Shown: positions 1 through 9,950, counted from the first letter of the stretch. The stretch: 64,000 bases of DNA from Dermabacteraceae bacterium TAE3-ERU27 (GCA_019218415.1 JAHUUL010000002.1:248001-312000), one strand, 5' to 3'. The notes: a model not told the origin generated them from the sequence alone. Made by a program: numbers and translations.

Positions 1-1088
1 GCGGTCTCGGCAAACTTAGTCAGGCCGGTGTCGGTATTCACCGTCACCCAGAACAGCCACTTTCCATCGGCAGGGTTCTGGTACGCCTTCAGCGTTTCTA
101 CACCGGGGTTACCGATAGGGCCGACCGGCAGCCCGTCGTAACGGTAGGTGTTGTACGGGCTATCAAGCGCTCGCTGCTTCGGTGTGGTGGAGATATTTTT
201 GATGTTGTTCGCGTAGGCGACTGTGGAGTCAAGCTGCAGCTTCATCGGCACACCGTTAGCCGCACCCGCGCCCGCCAGACGGTTTTCGATAACGCGAGTA
301 ACCTTCGGGTAGTCCTCCGGGTCGCGCGCTTCCTTCTCCACGATAGACGCGATGGTAAGCGCCTCGTGCCACTTCTCCGGAGAGATATTCAGTTCCTTGC
401 GCACCGACTCGTTCTTGGCGACCATCATGGTCAAAATGTCCTTGGCAGACATGCCCGGTTCGATGTCGTAGGTGGAGGGGAAAAGATACCCCTCGGCGCT
501 GTGTGCCGGGTTCTCCGGAACCCCGAGCGCACGGTAATCCTTACCCGCGGCAACAAAGTCTTCTACGGGGATACCGGTCTGCTTCGCCAGGCGCGCGTAG
601 ATATCGCTGGCGCGCATGCCTTCGGGGATCGTAACGCGTTTTCCGGCCCGCGAATCGGGAGACAGCAGTGCCTGCAGCGCCTGGTCGGAGCTCATTTGCT
701 TCTTCAGGCGATAGGTACCAGGAGCTATCTTCTGCGCCTCGGGGCTATTCGCAAAAAGCGCGATAAAAGGCTTTGTGGAGGCGATAACGTCTGCCTTCAC
801 CATGTTCTGGGCGATCTTGGTGCCGGTATCTCCCTTGTGCACCTCGAACAGAACCTCACCTGTCCCCGGACCGGGATAGTCAGACTGTTCGCTGGAGAAA
901 TTAAAGTTTGTCACCACCCAGCGGTAGCCGTATACGCCGGCAACGCCGATCCCCAGTAGCACGGAAACCACCAGCACCAGCGGCAGTACCGCCTTAAGCA
1001 GGCCACCCTGTCGCCGCGGCGGATTCTTGCTCCTACGCCGCGAGCCGTTCCTACTAGTGCCGGTATTTCCGGAATACGAACGACTCAT
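1..1088 (-). CDS. mltG: Endolytic murein transglycosylase MltG (C-terminus cut by window edge)
   Basis: Membrane-bound lytic transglycosylase that cuts nascent peptidoglycan strands outside the membrane. Reading minus from the ATG at 1088 gives 362 stop-free codons that run off the window, so the last part is missing. Residues 1-27 are a basic cytoplasmic tail and about 30-53 a single membrane helix. The YceG signatures are intact: EGYLFPSTY (199-207), TIASIVEKEA (245-254; E251 sits where E. coli has catalytic E218) and GLPVGPIGNPG (319-329). The ATG overlaps the ruvX stop by one base (TAATG), so the two are probably translationally coupled. The alaS-ruvX-mltG order is usual in actinobacteria. 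Confidence 0.95.
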   Translation of the reverse strand, partial: MSRSYSGNTGTSRNGSRRRSKNPPRRQGGLLKAVLPLVLVVSVLLGIGVAGVYGYRWVVTNFNFSSEQSDYPGPGTGEVLFEVHKGDTGTKIAQNMVKADVIASTKPFIALFANSPEAQKIAPGTYRLKKQMSSDQALQALLSPDSRAGKRVTIPEGMRASDIYARLAKQTGIPVEDFVAAGKDYRALGVPENPAHSAEGYLFPSTYDIEPGMSAKDILTMMVAKNESVRKELNISPEKWHEALTIASIVEKEARDPEDYPKVTRVIENRLAGAGAANGVPMKLQLDSTVAYANNIKNISTTPKQRALDSPYNTYRYDGLPVGPIGNPGVETLKAYQNPADGKWLFWVTVNTDTGLTKFAET

Positions 1089-1570
1089 TATTCTCCTGTA
1101 GTAGCTGAGGGCACGAAAGTATCTCCGCATACCCTACCGGTTGCTCGTTCCGTATCTAGCGCAGTTTGCAGAATCATTACCGCAGCGACCTGATCAACCA
1201 CGCTACGGTGACGACGCTCTTTGCGCCCGGCAGCGTGCAGCGCCTGGTGCGCGGACACCGTGGTGAGCCGCTCATCGACGAGCCTAATCGGGCATTCGTA
1301 TGCGAGTTCGCGCAGTTCATCGGCGAGTTCCTCGCAGAATTCGCGCACTGCAGCGGCCGCTTTGCCGAGCGAACCGTTCAGGCTCCGGGGCAGACCAACG
1401 ATGATCACCCCCGCGTTTTCTTCCACCGCCGCGTCGGCCACCTGACCGACTGCGCTCACGCGGGGAAATGTGGCGATGGGCGTAGCGAGCATCCCATCCG
1501 GATCGGACCGGGCGACGCCGACGCGCGCTGTGCCGACGTCCACCCCGATCCTTACGTAACGCTCACTCAC
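1088..1570 (-). CDS. ruvX: RuvX/YqgF-family putative pre-16S rRNA nuclease
   Basis: RNase H-fold protein of the YqgF family, implicated in maturing the 5' end of 16S rRNA. The 160 residues carry the three acidic motifs: GVDVGTARVG (9-18, D11), VDERLTT (98-104, E100) and VVDQVAA (124-130, D126). The length is normal with a short acidic tail. The start is GTG at 1570, whose first base is also the last base of the alaS TAG stop; the stop overlaps the mltG ATG. It sits in the middle of an alaS-ruvX-mltG unit read leftwards. Confidence 0.93.
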   Translation of the reverse strand: MSERYVRIGVDVGTARVGVARSDPDGMLATPIATFPRVSAVGQVADAAVEENAGVIIVGLPRSLNGSLGKAAAAVREFCEELADELRELAYECPIRLVDERLTTVSAHQALHAAGRKERRHRSVVDQVAAVMILQTALDTERATGRVCGDTFVPSATTGE

Positions 1571-4248
1571 TACAGCGCAAGTTCGCTCTTGATTGCGGCG
1601 AACGCCTGCGCAACGAGCTGCGGCTCTCCGCCGCCGCCCTGGGCCAGATCGTCCTTGCCGCCGCCACGACCGTTCATGGCCTGGGCGGCCTGCGCCAGGA
1701 GCTTGCCGGCTTTGAGCCCGGCATTGCGCGCCGACTCATTGGTGGCGATGACGAGCGCGGCCTTGCCGTTGCTCTCCCCCGCGACCGCGACAACGGCCGG
1801 GGAGTCGTCTCCCAGGCGGGTGCGCAGATCCATTGCCAGGGTGCGCAGGTCTCCCGCCGCCACGTCGCTGCCCGCGTCATGCGCCAGCAGTCGGGTGCTG
1901 CCGACCGTGACCGCAGTTGCCGCGAGTTCCCCGGCCTGGGCCTGTAGCTGCGCCGCCTTGAGCTTGGCCAGCTCCTTCTCGGTGTCCTTTAGCTTCTGCG
2001 TCAGCGCCTTTACGCGCTCGGGCAGATCGTCGCTGCCTACCTTGAGCAGCTCGGAAAGCTGCGAAACCAGCGCGTGTTCCTTCGCCTGGAAACGCTGCGC
2101 GCTGCGGCCCACCAGGGCGTCAACGCGGCGCACGCCGGAGCCAATGGATGCCTCGCCGAGGAGCGAGATGCTTCCGATCTTGGCGGTCGAAGAAATGTGC
2201 GTACCGCCGCAGAGCTCGCGCGACCAGTCGCCGCCGATAGAGACGACGCGCACGACGTTGCCGTACTTCTCTCCGAACAGCGCCATCGCACCCAGCGCCT
2301 TCGCCTCGTCGAGGGACATCTGCTGGTCGGTCACCTCAAGGTCTTCTACCAGCATCGAGTTCACGCGGCCCTCGATCTGTTCCAGCGAAGAGCGCGGCAC
2401 CTGATTGTTGTAGCGGAAGTCGAAACGCATGCGGCCCGGCGAGTTCTCGGAGCCCGCCTGGGTAGTGGAGTCGCCCAGCTCCTCACGGATGGCCTGGTGC
2501 ACCATGTGGGTCGCGGTGTGGGCGCGGGCGATGGCGCCGCGCCGTTCGGTATCGATGGCGGCCACGCCGTGCGTTCCGGCAGCGAGCGTGCCCTCGACCA
2601 GTCGGCCACGATGAACCGCGAGTCCCTTTACCGGAGACTGCACATCGTCAACCTCTACCACCGCACCGTTATCGAGCGAGATGGTGCCCTGGTCGGCAAG
2701 CTGACCGCCCATTTCCGCGTAGAACGGGGTCTGGTCCAAGATGACCTCTACCTGGGCCGGGGCGCTTACCTCGTCTACCAGTTTGCCGTCCACCAGGACC
2801 GAGCCGACCTTCACCTTTGCGGTGAAGTCGGTGTAGCCGAGGAAGCGGGTGGCGTCGCCCATTTCCTGCAGCAGCTGGTTGTAGAGGGCGGTATCGGAGT
2901 GGCCGGTCTTCTTAGCGACAGCGTCCGCTCGGGCGCGCTCGCGCTGTTCCTGCATGGCGGCGCGGAAGCCGTCCTCATCTACCTTGAGGCCGACCTCGTT
3001 CGCCATTTCCAAGGTCAGATCGATCGGGAAGCCGTAGGTATCGTGCAGCTTGAAGGCGTCCTCGCCCGGCAGCGTCGCGCTGCCGGAGTCTTTCAGCTTC
3101 CGGGCCACGTTATCGAAGATGGTGGTGCCCGTGGTCAGGGTGCGGCGGAAGGTTTCTTCCTCCGAGTAGATGACGTCCTGGATGCGATCGAATTCGTCGG
3201 CCAGCACCTGGTAGGACTCGCGCATAACCGCCTGCGAAACGGGCAGCAGTTCCGGCATGGCGGGCTTGTCGTAGCCGAGCAGGCGCATCGAGCGTACCGC
3301 GCGGCGGATCAGGCGACGCAGCACGTAGCCACGGCCTTCGTTACCGGGGCGGACGCCGTCGCCCACCAGCATCAGGGCGCTACGCACGTGGTCGGCCACG
3401 ACGCGCATGCGCACGTCGGCCTCAACATCGCCGCTACCGTAAACGCGGTCGGTGAGCCGCTGGGCGTGCTCGATGACCGGGAATACCTGATCGGTCTCGT
3501 ACATGTTCTCTTTGCCCTGCAGCAGGTAGGCAACGCGCTCCACACCGAGGCCGGTATCGATCGCCTTCTGGTCAAGCTCGCCGAGCAGCGGATAGTTCTT
3601 GCCCTTGCCCTCGCCGCGCATGTACTGGTCGAATACCAGGTTCCAGATCTCCAGGTAACGGTCGCCGCCGGGATCAACGTTGCCGCCAACGGCTTCGGGG
3701 CCGTAGGCCGGGCCGCGGTCGTAGTGCCATTCGGCGCAGGGGCCGGCGGGGCCGGGCTGGCCCGTGTCCCAGAAGTTTTCTTCCTTCGGCAGGCGCACGA
3801 TGTGGGCGGGATCCAGCCCGACAACCTTGGTCAGGTGGTGGAAGGATTCGTCGTCGTTCTCCCACAGGGTGACCCACATGCGGTCACCGTCGAGGCCGAA
3901 GCCGCCGTCGGCCTGGCTGCTGGTGAGCAGCTCCCAGGCGAGGTCGATGGCTCCCTCTTTGAAGTAATCACCGAACGAGAAGTTGCCGGCCATCTGGAAG
4001 AAAGTGCCGTGGCGAGTGGTTTTGCCGACGTTTTCGATGTCGTTGGTGCGGATGCACTTTTGCACGCTGGCCGCGGTCGGGTAGGGGGCCTTTTCGGTTC
4101 CCACGATGTAGGGAATGAACGGCACCATGCCCGCGATCGTGAACAGGATCGACGGGTCCGGGGAGACCAGGGAGGCGCTGGGGACGATGGTGTGGTTTTT
4201 ACGAGCAAAATAGTCCAGCCAGCGCTGGCGGATCTCAGCAGAACGCAT
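1570..4248 (-). CDS. alaS: Alanyl-tRNA synthetase
   Basis: Class II synthetase charging tRNA-Ala, with an editing site that clears Ser-tRNA-Ala. At 892 residues it is full length. The N-terminal catalytic core has TRHGTFFQMAGNFSFGDYF near 78-96. The editing domain has the zinc-binding HTATHMVH region near 575 and CGGTH near 680. The C-terminal DHHA1 part ends in a glycine-rich GGGKDDLAQGGG segment. The ATG at 4248 is preceded by AAAGGA. The upstream region carries a terminator for rpsD, so alaS probably has its own promoter in the short gap. Confidence 0.98.
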   Translation of the reverse strand: MRSAEIRQRWLDYFARKNHTIVPSASLVSPDPSILFTIAGMVPFIPYIVGTEKAPYPTAASVQKCIRTNDIENVGKTTRHGTFFQMAGNFSFGDYFKEGAIDLAWELLTSSQADGGFGLDGDRMWVTLWENDDESFHHLTKVVGLDPAHIVRLPKEENFWDTGQPGPAGPCAEWHYDRGPAYGPEAVGGNVDPGGDRYLEIWNLVFDQYMRGEGKGKNYPLLGELDQKAIDTGLGVERVAYLLQGKENMYETDQVFPVIEHAQRLTDRVYGSGDVEADVRMRVVADHVRSALMLVGDGVRPGNEGRGYVLRRLIRRAVRSMRLLGYDKPAMPELLPVSQAVMRESYQVLADEFDRIQDVIYSEEETFRRTLTTGTTIFDNVARKLKDSGSATLPGEDAFKLHDTYGFPIDLTLEMANEVGLKVDEDGFRAAMQEQRERARADAVAKKTGHSDTALYNQLLQEMGDATRFLGYTDFTAKVKVGSVLVDGKLVDEVSAPAQVEVILDQTPFYAEMGGQLADQGTISLDNGAVVEVDDVQSPVKGLAVHRGRLVEGTLAAGTHGVAAIDTERRGAIARAHTATHMVHQAIREELGDSTTQAGSENSPGRMRFDFRYNNQVPRSSLEQIEGRVNSMLVEDLEVTDQQMSLDEAKALGAMALFGEKYGNVVRVVSIGGDWSRELCGGTHISSTAKIGSISLLGEASIGSGVRRVDALVGRSAQRFQAKEHALVSQLSELLKVGSDDLPERVKALTQKLKDTEKELAKLKAAQLQAQAGELAATAVTVGSTRLLAHDAGSDVAAGDLRTLAMDLRTRLGDDSPAVVAVAGESNGKAALVIATNESARNAGLKAGKLLAQAAQAMNGRGGGKDDLAQGGGGEPQLVAQAFAAIKSELAL

Positions 4249-4283
4249 CGGTCGTGTCCTTTCGGGACGTTATACGTAGGAAA

Positions 4284-4327
4284 GCAGAAAACCCCGTCAG
4301 GGATACATGACGTAGTCCTGCCGGGGT
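4284..4327 (-). terminator. Rho-independent terminator after rpsD
   Basis: Read on the minus strand, CCCCGGCAGG and CCTGACGGGG pair (one mismatch) around a loop of about 15 bases and are followed directly by TTTTCTGCTTT. It lies 50-100 bases after the rpsD stop and just before alaS, so it could also attenuate read-through into alaS. Confidence 0.7.
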
Positions 4328-4333
4328 CTGCGC

Positions 4334-4358
4334 GGTGGCGGGCTACCAGCCCGCCACC
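4334..4358 (-). other. Perfect 11-bp hairpin in the rpsD 3' region
   Basis: GGTGGCGGGCT and AGCCCGCCACC form a perfect 11-bp stem around a 3-base loop, 22 bases after the rpsD stop. There is no T-run on either side, so it is more likely an mRNA 3'-stabilising structure or the first half of a tandem terminator than a terminator by itself. Confidence 0.5.
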
Positions 4359-4380
4359 GGAAGAAAATCTTTGGGAAAGA

Positions 4381-5007
4381 TCAGCGAGCGTAGTACTCGA
4401 CAACCAGCGAAACTTCGCAGGTCACCGGAACATCGGCACGCTTCGGGCGGGAGACGAGCTCCGCCTTCAGTTCCTCAAGGTTTACGCGCAGGTAAGAGGG
4501 GGTGGCGGGGAGGACGTCGCGGTGCGCGCCGGCGGCGGCAACCTGGAACGGCTCCATGGCCTGGCTCTTGGGCTTGATCTGAATGGTCTGGCCCGGCTTC
4601 ACACGGAAGGAGGGACGGTCCACGATCTTGCCGTCTACCAGCACGTGGCGGTGGGTGACGGTCTGGCGGGCCTGCAGCATGGTGCGGGCGAAGCCGGCGC
4701 GGAGCACCAGCGAATCCAGACGCATCTCGAGGAGCTCGACAAGGCTCTCACCGGTCAGGCCGGATTCCTTGCGGGCTTCCAGGTAGGCACGGTGGAGCTG
4801 CTTCTCGCGCAGAGCGTACTGGGCACGCAGGCGCTGCTTCTCGCGCAGACGCACAGCGTAGTCAGACTCGGTGCGGCGACGGGCACGGCCGTGCTCGCCC
4901 GGGGGGTACGGACGCTTCTCGAAGTACTTGACGGACTTCGGGGTGAGCGCGAGCCCCAGGGCTCGGGAAAGGCGCGCCTGGCGACGCGCACGGGTGACGT
5001 TGGTCAC
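4381..5007 (-). CDS. rpsD: 30S ribosomal protein S4
   Basis: Primary 16S rRNA-binding protein of the small subunit. It is 208 residues when started at GTG 5007; the frame stays open to 5064, but the GAGGTAA ribosome site ends 5 bases before 5007 and S4 proteins begin at this point (TNVTRARRQARLSRAL). The SDYAVRLREKQRLRAQYALRE block and the S4 RNA-binding domain near 95-160 are present. There are no N-terminal zinc cysteines, as is usual in this phylum. It stands alone, not in the alpha operon, which is common in actinobacteria. Confidence 0.97.
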   Translation of the reverse strand: MTNVTRARRQARLSRALGLALTPKSVKYFEKRPYPPGEHGRARRRTESDYAVRLREKQRLRAQYALREKQLHRAYLEARKESGLTGESLVELLEMRLDSLVLRAGFARTMLQARQTVTHRHVLVDGKIVDRPSFRVKPGQTIQIKPKSQAMEPFQVAAAGAHRDVLPATPSYLRVNLEELKAELVSRPKRADVPVTCEVSLVVEYYAR

Positions 5008-5134
5008 GAAGATTACCTCGTTCTCGACTGGTGTGAATCCATTACTGCAGCCGCGGATTCGCACTCAATACTATCCGGTTTCCTCCGCCAGGGGCAGCGC
5101 CTGGGTTGCGCGCCACGCAAATACTGCTGTGCGC

Positions 5135-6472
5135 TTACTCACTACCGTCGCCGCGCACTATGCCGCGCAGCGTCTGCAACCGCTTCGCGATGGCCTGCTC
5201 GTGGCCGTATCCGGTGGGGCGGTAGTAGTCGACCCCCACCAGTTCATCCGGCGGATACTGCTGACGCGCCACGCCGTGCGGGGCATCATGCGCGTACACG
5301 TAGTCCTTACCGTGCCCCAGGTCCTTCGCCCCCGCGTAGTGCGCATCGCGCAGGGCGGGCGGGACCGGGCCCGTCTTGCCCGCCCGCACATCCGCCAACG
5401 CGGCGTCGATCGCACGATAGGAGGCGTTCGACTTGGGGGCGGTGGCAATGTGCACAACAGCCTGGGCGAGGGGAATCCTCCCCTCCGGCATCCCCACGAG
5501 CTGCACCATCTGCGCCGCCGCTACGGCGACCTGCAGCGCAGAGGGATCGGCCATACCGACGTCCTCGCTCGCGCAGATCATGATGCGGCGGGCGATAAAG
5601 CGCGGGTCCTCCCCCGCCTCGATCATGCGCGCCAAATAATGCAGCGCTGCATCGGGATCGCTACCGCGCATGGATTTAATGAAGGCGCTGGTGACGTCGT
5701 AATGCTGGTCTCCGGCCCGGTCATACCGCAGCGCGGCGCGATCCACCGCCTGCGCCACCAGTTCGGCGTTCACCGTGTCCAGTCCAGCGGCCTCTGCCGC
5801 GCCCGCCGCGGCCTCCAGGGAGGTCAGTATCTTGCGTGCGTCTCCCCCGGCGATGCGCAGGAGGAGTTCGCGGGCGTCGTCGGTGAGTCGGATTGCACCG
5901 TTTAGGCCCCGTTCCTCCCGCAGCGCCCGTTCGAGGAGCTGCGAGAGTTCTTCTTCTCCCAGGCTGTGCAGGGTGAGCAGGATGGAGCGGGAAAGCAGCG
6001 GGGAGATCACCGAGAAGTGCGGGTTTTCCGTGGTCGCCGCGATCAGCGTCACCCAGCGGTTCTCGACGCTGGGAAGCAGCGCGTCCTGCTGCGATTTCGA
6101 GAAGCGGTGCACCTCGTCCACGAACAGCACCGTCTCCCGGCCCTGCTCACGCAGCCGCGCCCGGGCGGCCTCCACCACCTCACGCACCTCTTTCACGCCG
6201 GCGATGACCGCGGAAAGCTCCACGAACTCCCGTTCGCTTTCCCTCGCCACCACGTTCGCCAGCGTGGTCTTACCGGTTCCCGGCGGACCCCACAAAATTA
6301 CCGACGCCGGGGCGTTGGTGCGCGGGCCGTTTTCCACCAGGCGCCGCAGCGGCGACGCCTGGCGCAAGACGGATTCCTGCCCAACCACCTCCTCCAGGGT
6401 GCGCGGACGCATCCTGACGGCGAGAGGCTCGCGGTGCCGCTCGGGCAGGGAACTGAACAGGTCCGCGCTCAC
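5135..6472 (-). CDS. rarA: Replication-associated recombination ATPase RarA (MgsA)
   Basis: AAA+ ATPase acting at stalled replication forks with SSB. The 445 residues carry a Walker [10 protein letters not shown] (62-70), a Walker [11 protein letters not shown] (115-124), a sensor region ATTENPHFS and the C-terminal family block [17 protein letters not shown]. The GTG start at 6472 overlaps the pyrD stop by four bases (GTGA), so translation is coupled to pyrD. The 127 bases between its stop and rpsD hold no gene. Confidence 0.95.
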   Translation of the reverse strand: MSADLFSSLPERHREPLAVRMRPRTLEEVVGQESVLRQASPLRRLVENGPRTNAPASVILWGPPGTGKTTLANVVARESEREFVELSAVIAGVKEVREVVEAARARLREQGRETVLFVDEVHRFSKSQQDALLPSVENRWVTLIAATTENPHFSVISPLLSRSILLTLHSLGEEELSQLLERALREERGLNGAIRLTDDARELLLRIAGGDARKILTSLEAAAGAAEAAGLDTVNAELVAQAVDRAALRYDRAGDQHYDVTSAFIKSMRGSDPDAALHYLARMIEAGEDPRFIARRIMICASEDVGMADPSALQVAVAAAQMVQLVGMPEGRIPLAQAVVHIATAPKSNASYRAIDAALADVRAGKTGPVPPALRDAHYAGAKDLGHGKDYVYAHDAPHGVARQQYPPDELVGVDYYRPTGYGHEQAIAKRLQTLRGIVRGDGSE

Positions 6473-7530
6473 CCGAGCAGCTGCCGGGCAATCCGGCCCG
6501 GCCAGGCCGGGCCCTCGTAGATCATGGCGGTGAAGCCCTGCACCAGGTCGGCCCCCGCATCCAGGCGGGCACGCGCTTCGTCAGCGGTAAAGATGCCGCC
6601 GACGCTCATAACGCAGGTTTCTGCCGGAAGTTCGCGGCGCAGCAGGGCGAGTACCTCGCGGGAACGCGGCGCCAGCATGGGACCGCTCAGGCCTCCCGCG
6701 CCCGCCGCCTCCACCTTGGCCGGGTCGGTCAGGAGGTCGTGTGGACGTTCGATCGTGGTGTTGGTGGCGATAACGCCGTCCAGCCCGATCTCACGCACCA
6801 GTTCGCACAGCGCCACGATGTCGTCATCGTGCAGGTCAGGGGCGATCTTTACCAGCACCGGCACCGGATTGCCGTGCGGGCCGATCACCTTCGCCGCCTC
6901 TTCCTGCACCGCTACCAGGATCGGCCGCAGGGCCTGCACCGTCTGCAGCTCCCGCAGCTTCGGGGTGTTCGGCGAAGAAACGTTCACCGCCAGGTAGGAA
7001 GCGTAGGGGGCCAGGGTGCGGGCGCAATAGCGGTAGTCCTCTACCGCGTCGGCCAGCTCGGTGGTCTTGTTCTTGCCGATGTTTACGCCGATCACCGCAT
7101 CGCAGCCGCGCTTCTTGGCGCGCACCTTGGCGAGCCGCGCCGCCATCGCGTCGGCGCCGCCGTTATTGAACCCCATGCGGTTAATCAGAGCCCTGTCGGG
7201 GACCAGGCGGAAGGCGCGCGGGGCCGGGTTACCCGGCTGGGGGCGCGGGGTAACGGTCCCTACCTCGACGAAGCCGTAGCCCATATCGAGCAGTGCCAGG
7301 GGGATTTCCGCGTCCTTATCGAACCCGGCTCCCATGCCGAGCGGGGTCTTAAAACGCATGCCCATAACGGTGCGCCCCGCCCCCGCGCCGCGGGAGAAAA
7401 GGGTGCGCAGTACCAGTGGGCCACCGGGGATGCGGTGGGCCAGGTTGAGGGCCCATACGGTGGCGTGATGAGCGAATTCCGGGTCGGTTTTGGTCAGTCC
7501 GTGCTTGAAAACAAAGTGGTAGATGCTCAC
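6469..7530 (-). CDS. pyrD: Dihydroorotate dehydrogenase (quinone), class 2
   Basis: FMN enzyme of pyrimidine synthesis that passes electrons from dihydroorotate to membrane quinone. The 353 residues have the class 2 layout: an amphipathic N-terminal membrane-binding extension (1-40), [13 protein letters not shown] (65-77), and [11 protein letters not shown] (183-193) holding the catalytic serine (S185 or S186). GTG 7530 overlaps the stop of the upstream membrane-protein gene by four bases and its own stop overlaps rarA, so these genes form one translationally coupled unit. Confidence 0.96.
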   Translation of the reverse strand: MSIYHFVFKHGLTKTDPEFAHHATVWALNLAHRIPGGPLVLRTLFSRGAGAGRTVMGMRFKTPLGMGAGFDKDAEIPLALLDMGYGFVEVGTVTPRPQPGNPAPRAFRLVPDRALINRMGFNNGGADAMAARLAKVRAKKRGCDAVIGVNIGKNKTTELADAVEDYRYCARTLAPYASYLAVNVSSPNTPKLRELQTVQALRPILVAVQEEAAKVIGPHGNPVPVLVKIAPDLHDDDIVALCELVREIGLDGVIATNTTIERPHDLLTDPAKVEAAGAGGLSGPMLAPRSREVLALLRRELPAETCVMSVGGIFTADEARARLDAGADLVQGFTAMIYEGPAWPGRIARQLLG

Positions 7531-7982
7531 GCTTTTACCCTATCCCCACTTTTCAGGACATACAGCAGCCCGACCAGGGGCAATACCAGCGGCACGAAAC
7601 CGTATCCGATGCCGTACAGGGACCAGACGGTGGCGTGCGGGAAGTATTCGGGATGCAGCAGGCTGAGGCTGCCGACGGCCAGCACGCCGCACAGTTCGAA
7701 GGTGCAGACGGCGAGGAACCCCTGCGAATGCGCTCCGCGCTTGATCAGCAGGACGAAGGCCAGTAGATAGGTGAGGGCGGCCAGCAGGGAAAGGCTGTAG
7801 GCCAGGGGCGCCTCGGAGAAGTCGCGGATCGTCTGTACCAGGGAGCGAGAGGTCGCGGCCAGGGCGAAAACACCGTAAATGGCCGCCAGCGCGGTAGAAA
7901 ACCCTCGCTTCTGCTGCCCGCTTTGCCGCGCGGCATCCGTTTTATGTGCCTCGCGCTGAGGGTGCAAGAAGTCTTTGTTCAC
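7527..7982 (-). CDS. Conserved actinobacterial integral membrane protein
   Basis: 151 residues starting at GTG 7982, which overlaps the upstream gene's stop by four bases (GTGA). After a charged tail of about 25 residues there are four hydrophobic segments (roughly 26-47, 58-77, 86-107, 115-140). Similar four-helix proteins, with a TVWSLYGIGYGFVPLVLPL-like end, occur widely in actinobacteria without an assigned function. The frame is open further upstream, but that part is a shadow of the preceding gene. Co-translation with pyrD suggests nothing firm about function. Confidence 0.75.
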   Translation of the reverse strand: MNKDFLHPQREAHKTDAARQSGQQKRGFSTALAAIYGVFALAATSRSLVQTIRDFSEAPLAYSLSLLAALTYLLAFVLLIKRGAHSQGFLAVCTFELCGVLAVGSLSLLHPEYFPHATVWSLYGIGYGFVPLVLPLVGLLYVLKSGDRVKA

Positions 7983-8347
7983 GACGCGAAACCTCCGGGC
8001 CACATTTGGGCCAAACGCATTTGCAGTACGGGCATGGTCAGGACCGCCACCAAAATCGCGGCGCTCCCCCAGCGGGAACGCTCCATCAGCGAAAGGTAGC
8101 CCCCACCGATGGGAAGCAGCACTCCCGTCAGCAGGTAACCGTACAGCAGCACCCGATCCGGCGAGCCGCTCCCGCTGATATCTACCGCCGTTAAAGCCAC
8201 CGCTTCCAGCAGCCACACCAGGCTAACGAGTAGCGCCCCGCCGAGCAGTACCAGGTCGCTGCGAAGATCGCGCGCGACGTAGAGCGCACCGAGGGCGGCG
8301 CAGCCCAGCGACGTCGCGTACACGGCTATTCCCAGCCACCAAACCAC
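7979..8347 (-). CDS. Small integral membrane protein, unknown function
   Basis: 122 residues from GTG 8347, about four hydrophobic segments (4-24, 33-55, 66-85, 93-113) joined by very short loops. No family motif is recognised. It is the first gene of the four-gene minus-strand unit that ends with rarA, and its stop overlaps the next GTG by four bases. The 55 bases upstream are shared with the divergent pepA promoter. Confidence 0.65.
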   Translation of the reverse strand: MVWWLGIAVYATSLGCAALGALYVARDLRSDLVLLGGALLVSLVWLLEAVALTAVDISGSGSPDRVLLYGYLLTGVLLPIGGGYLSLMERSRWGSAAILVAVLTMPVLQMRLAQMWPGGFAS

Positions 8348-8390
8348 TCGTAATTCCCCCTACAGCGCTTTACCTACAGCTTATGTCTCC

Positions 8391-8402
8391 TACGATAGAG
8401 GG
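8391..8402 (+). promoter_or_regulatory. Probable -10 element for a leaderless pepA mRNA
   Basis: TACGAT (8391-8396) fits the TANNNT -10 pattern and ends exactly six bases before the pepA ATG, which places the transcription start at or next to the start codon. The GAGGG in the gap is too close to the ATG to serve as a ribosome site. Confidence 0.45.
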
Positions 8403-9848
8403 ATGACAACACTGACTGTGACTACCGCAACCGTGTCTGAGATTTCCGCAGACGCAATCATCGTCCCCGTCCTCGCCCCCGCAGAAAAGGGCGGCGAGGT
8501 CAACGTGCTCGGCATCGCCGACCTCAACCCCGTGGCCGCCGCCCTGCAGGCGAAGTCCTCCTCCGAGGCTGTGACGCGTTTCCCCGCCCCCGCCGGTTTA
8601 GCCGCCCCCGTGGTGCTTGGCGTCGGCGTCGGCGAGAAGGATCTAGCCGAGGTTTCCACCGAGGATCTGCGTGCCGCCGCCGGCGCCGCGGTACGTTCCC
8701 TGGCCGGGTTCGCGCGCGTCGCCCTGGCTTTCGGTGAGCTGTCCGAGGCAGCCCAGGCGGCGCTGGCCGAGGGCGCGCTGCTCGGCGCTTACGACTACAC
8801 CGCCGTGCGCGGTAAGGACGCGGAGCTCACCGCGCCCGTTGCCGAGCTGGTGCTGCAGGGTGTGAGCGATGCCGTGGCACGCCAGGCAGAGGTGGTTGCG
8901 CAGGCCGTGGCTTTCGCTCGCGACCTGGTAAACACTCCCCCGAACCTGCTGTTCCCGGCGTCCTTCGCCGAGCGTGCTCGTGAGGCCGCCGCGGGTCTGC
9001 CGATCGAGGTTACGGTGCTCGACGAAAAGCAGCTCGCCGAGGGCAGCTACGGCGGCATCGTCGGCGTCGGTCAGGGATCGTCCCGTCCGCCGCGCCTGGT
9101 GAAGCTGAGCTACAACCCCGCCGGGGCGGAAAAGCACGTCAGCATCGTGGGCAAGGGCATCACCTTCGACACCGGCGGCATCTCGCTCAAGCCGGGCGCA
9201 AAGATGGACGAGATGACCATGGACATGGCGGGCGCGGGCAGCACCCTCGCCACGGTGGTTGCCGCCGCTAAGCTGGGCCTGCCGGTGCGGGTCACCGGTT
9301 TCCTGGCGCTGGCCGAAAACATGCCGGGTGGCAAGGCGCAGCGTCCCGGCGACGTCGTCACCATGCGTAACGGCAAGACCGTCGAGGTCCTCAACACCGA
9401 CGCCGAGGGCCGCATGGTCATGGCCGACGCCCTGGTGGACGCGGCCGCGGAGAAGCCCGACTTCCTGATGGACGTAGCCACCCTGACCGGTGCCGCGGTG
9501 CTGGCCCTGGGTAACCGCTACGCCGCCGTGATGGGTGACGATTCGGCCCGCGAACGGGTCATGTCGGCCGCTCACGAATCCGGGGAATACTTCTGGCCGC
9601 TGCCGTTCCCGAAGGAACTGCGCGCGAGCATCAACGGCCGCGTGGCCGATCTTGCCAACATCGGTCAGCGCGAGGGCGGCGCGATGGTGGCGGGCGTGTT
9701 CCTGCAGGAATTCGTTGACGGCTGCGAGTGGGCCCACCTGGACATCGCCGGACCGGCCTTCACCGGTTCCGCGCACGGCTACATGGCCAAGGGCGGCACC
9801 GGCTTCAGCGTGCGCACCATGCTTGAGGTTGTGCGGTCCTTCGCATAA
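8403..9848 (+). CDS. pepA: Leucyl aminopeptidase (M17 family)
   Basis: Cytosolic two-metal aminopeptidase of peptide turnover. The 481 residues hold the M17 metal and active-site blocks GKGITFDTGGISLKPG (near 250-265) and NTDAEGRMVMADAL (near 329-342), plus the variable N-terminal macro-like domain. It stands alone with its own terminator, directly before the lpdA-sucB pair, in the place where M. tuberculosis has pepB. The ATG at 8403 has no properly spaced ribosome site and may be read from a leaderless mRNA. Confidence 0.96.
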   Translation: MTTLTVTTATVSEISADAIIVPVLAPAEKGGEVNVLGIADLNPVAAALQAKSSSEAVTRFPAPAGLAAPVVLGVGVGEKDLAEVSTEDLRAAAGAAVRSLAGFARVALAFGELSEAAQAALAEGALLGAYDYTAVRGKDAELTAPVAELVLQGVSDAVARQAEVVAQAVAFARDLVNTPPNLLFPASFAERAREAAAGLPIEVTVLDEKQLAEGSYGGIVGVGQGSSRPPRLVKLSYNPAGAEKHVSIVGKGITFDTGGISLKPGAKMDEMTMDMAGAGSTLATVVAAAKLGLPVRVTGFLALAENMPGGKAQRPGDVVTMRNGKTVEVLNTDAEGRMVMADALVDAAAEKPDFLMDVATLTGAAVLALGNRYAAVMGDDSARERVMSAAHESGEYFWPLPFPKELRASINGRVADLANIGQREGGAMVAGVFLQEFVDGCEWAHLDIAGPAFTGSAHGYMAKGGTGFSVRTMLEVVRSFA

Positions 9849-9864
9849 ATAGCGCTTTCGCGGC

Positions 9865-9903
9865 GGGGCTGACGTTCTTTTCGGGCGTTGGCCCCGTCTT
9901 TTT
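9865..9903 (+). terminator. Terminator after pepA
   Basis: GGGGCTGACG (9865-9874) pairs with CGTTGGCCCC (9886-9895) through ten pairs including two G-U, followed by GTCTTTTTA. It starts 16 bases after the pepA stop. Confidence 0.85.
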
Positions 9904-9950
9904 AGCAACGTGCGAGCCACCACACTTGTTAATTGTCTCGGTTTGAGGGG

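Noticed and set aside
2074-5583. Very long open frame on the plus strand opposite alaS and rpsD
   Set aside because: It has no protein motifs, lies antisense to two certain genes and is explained by high GC at third codon positions.
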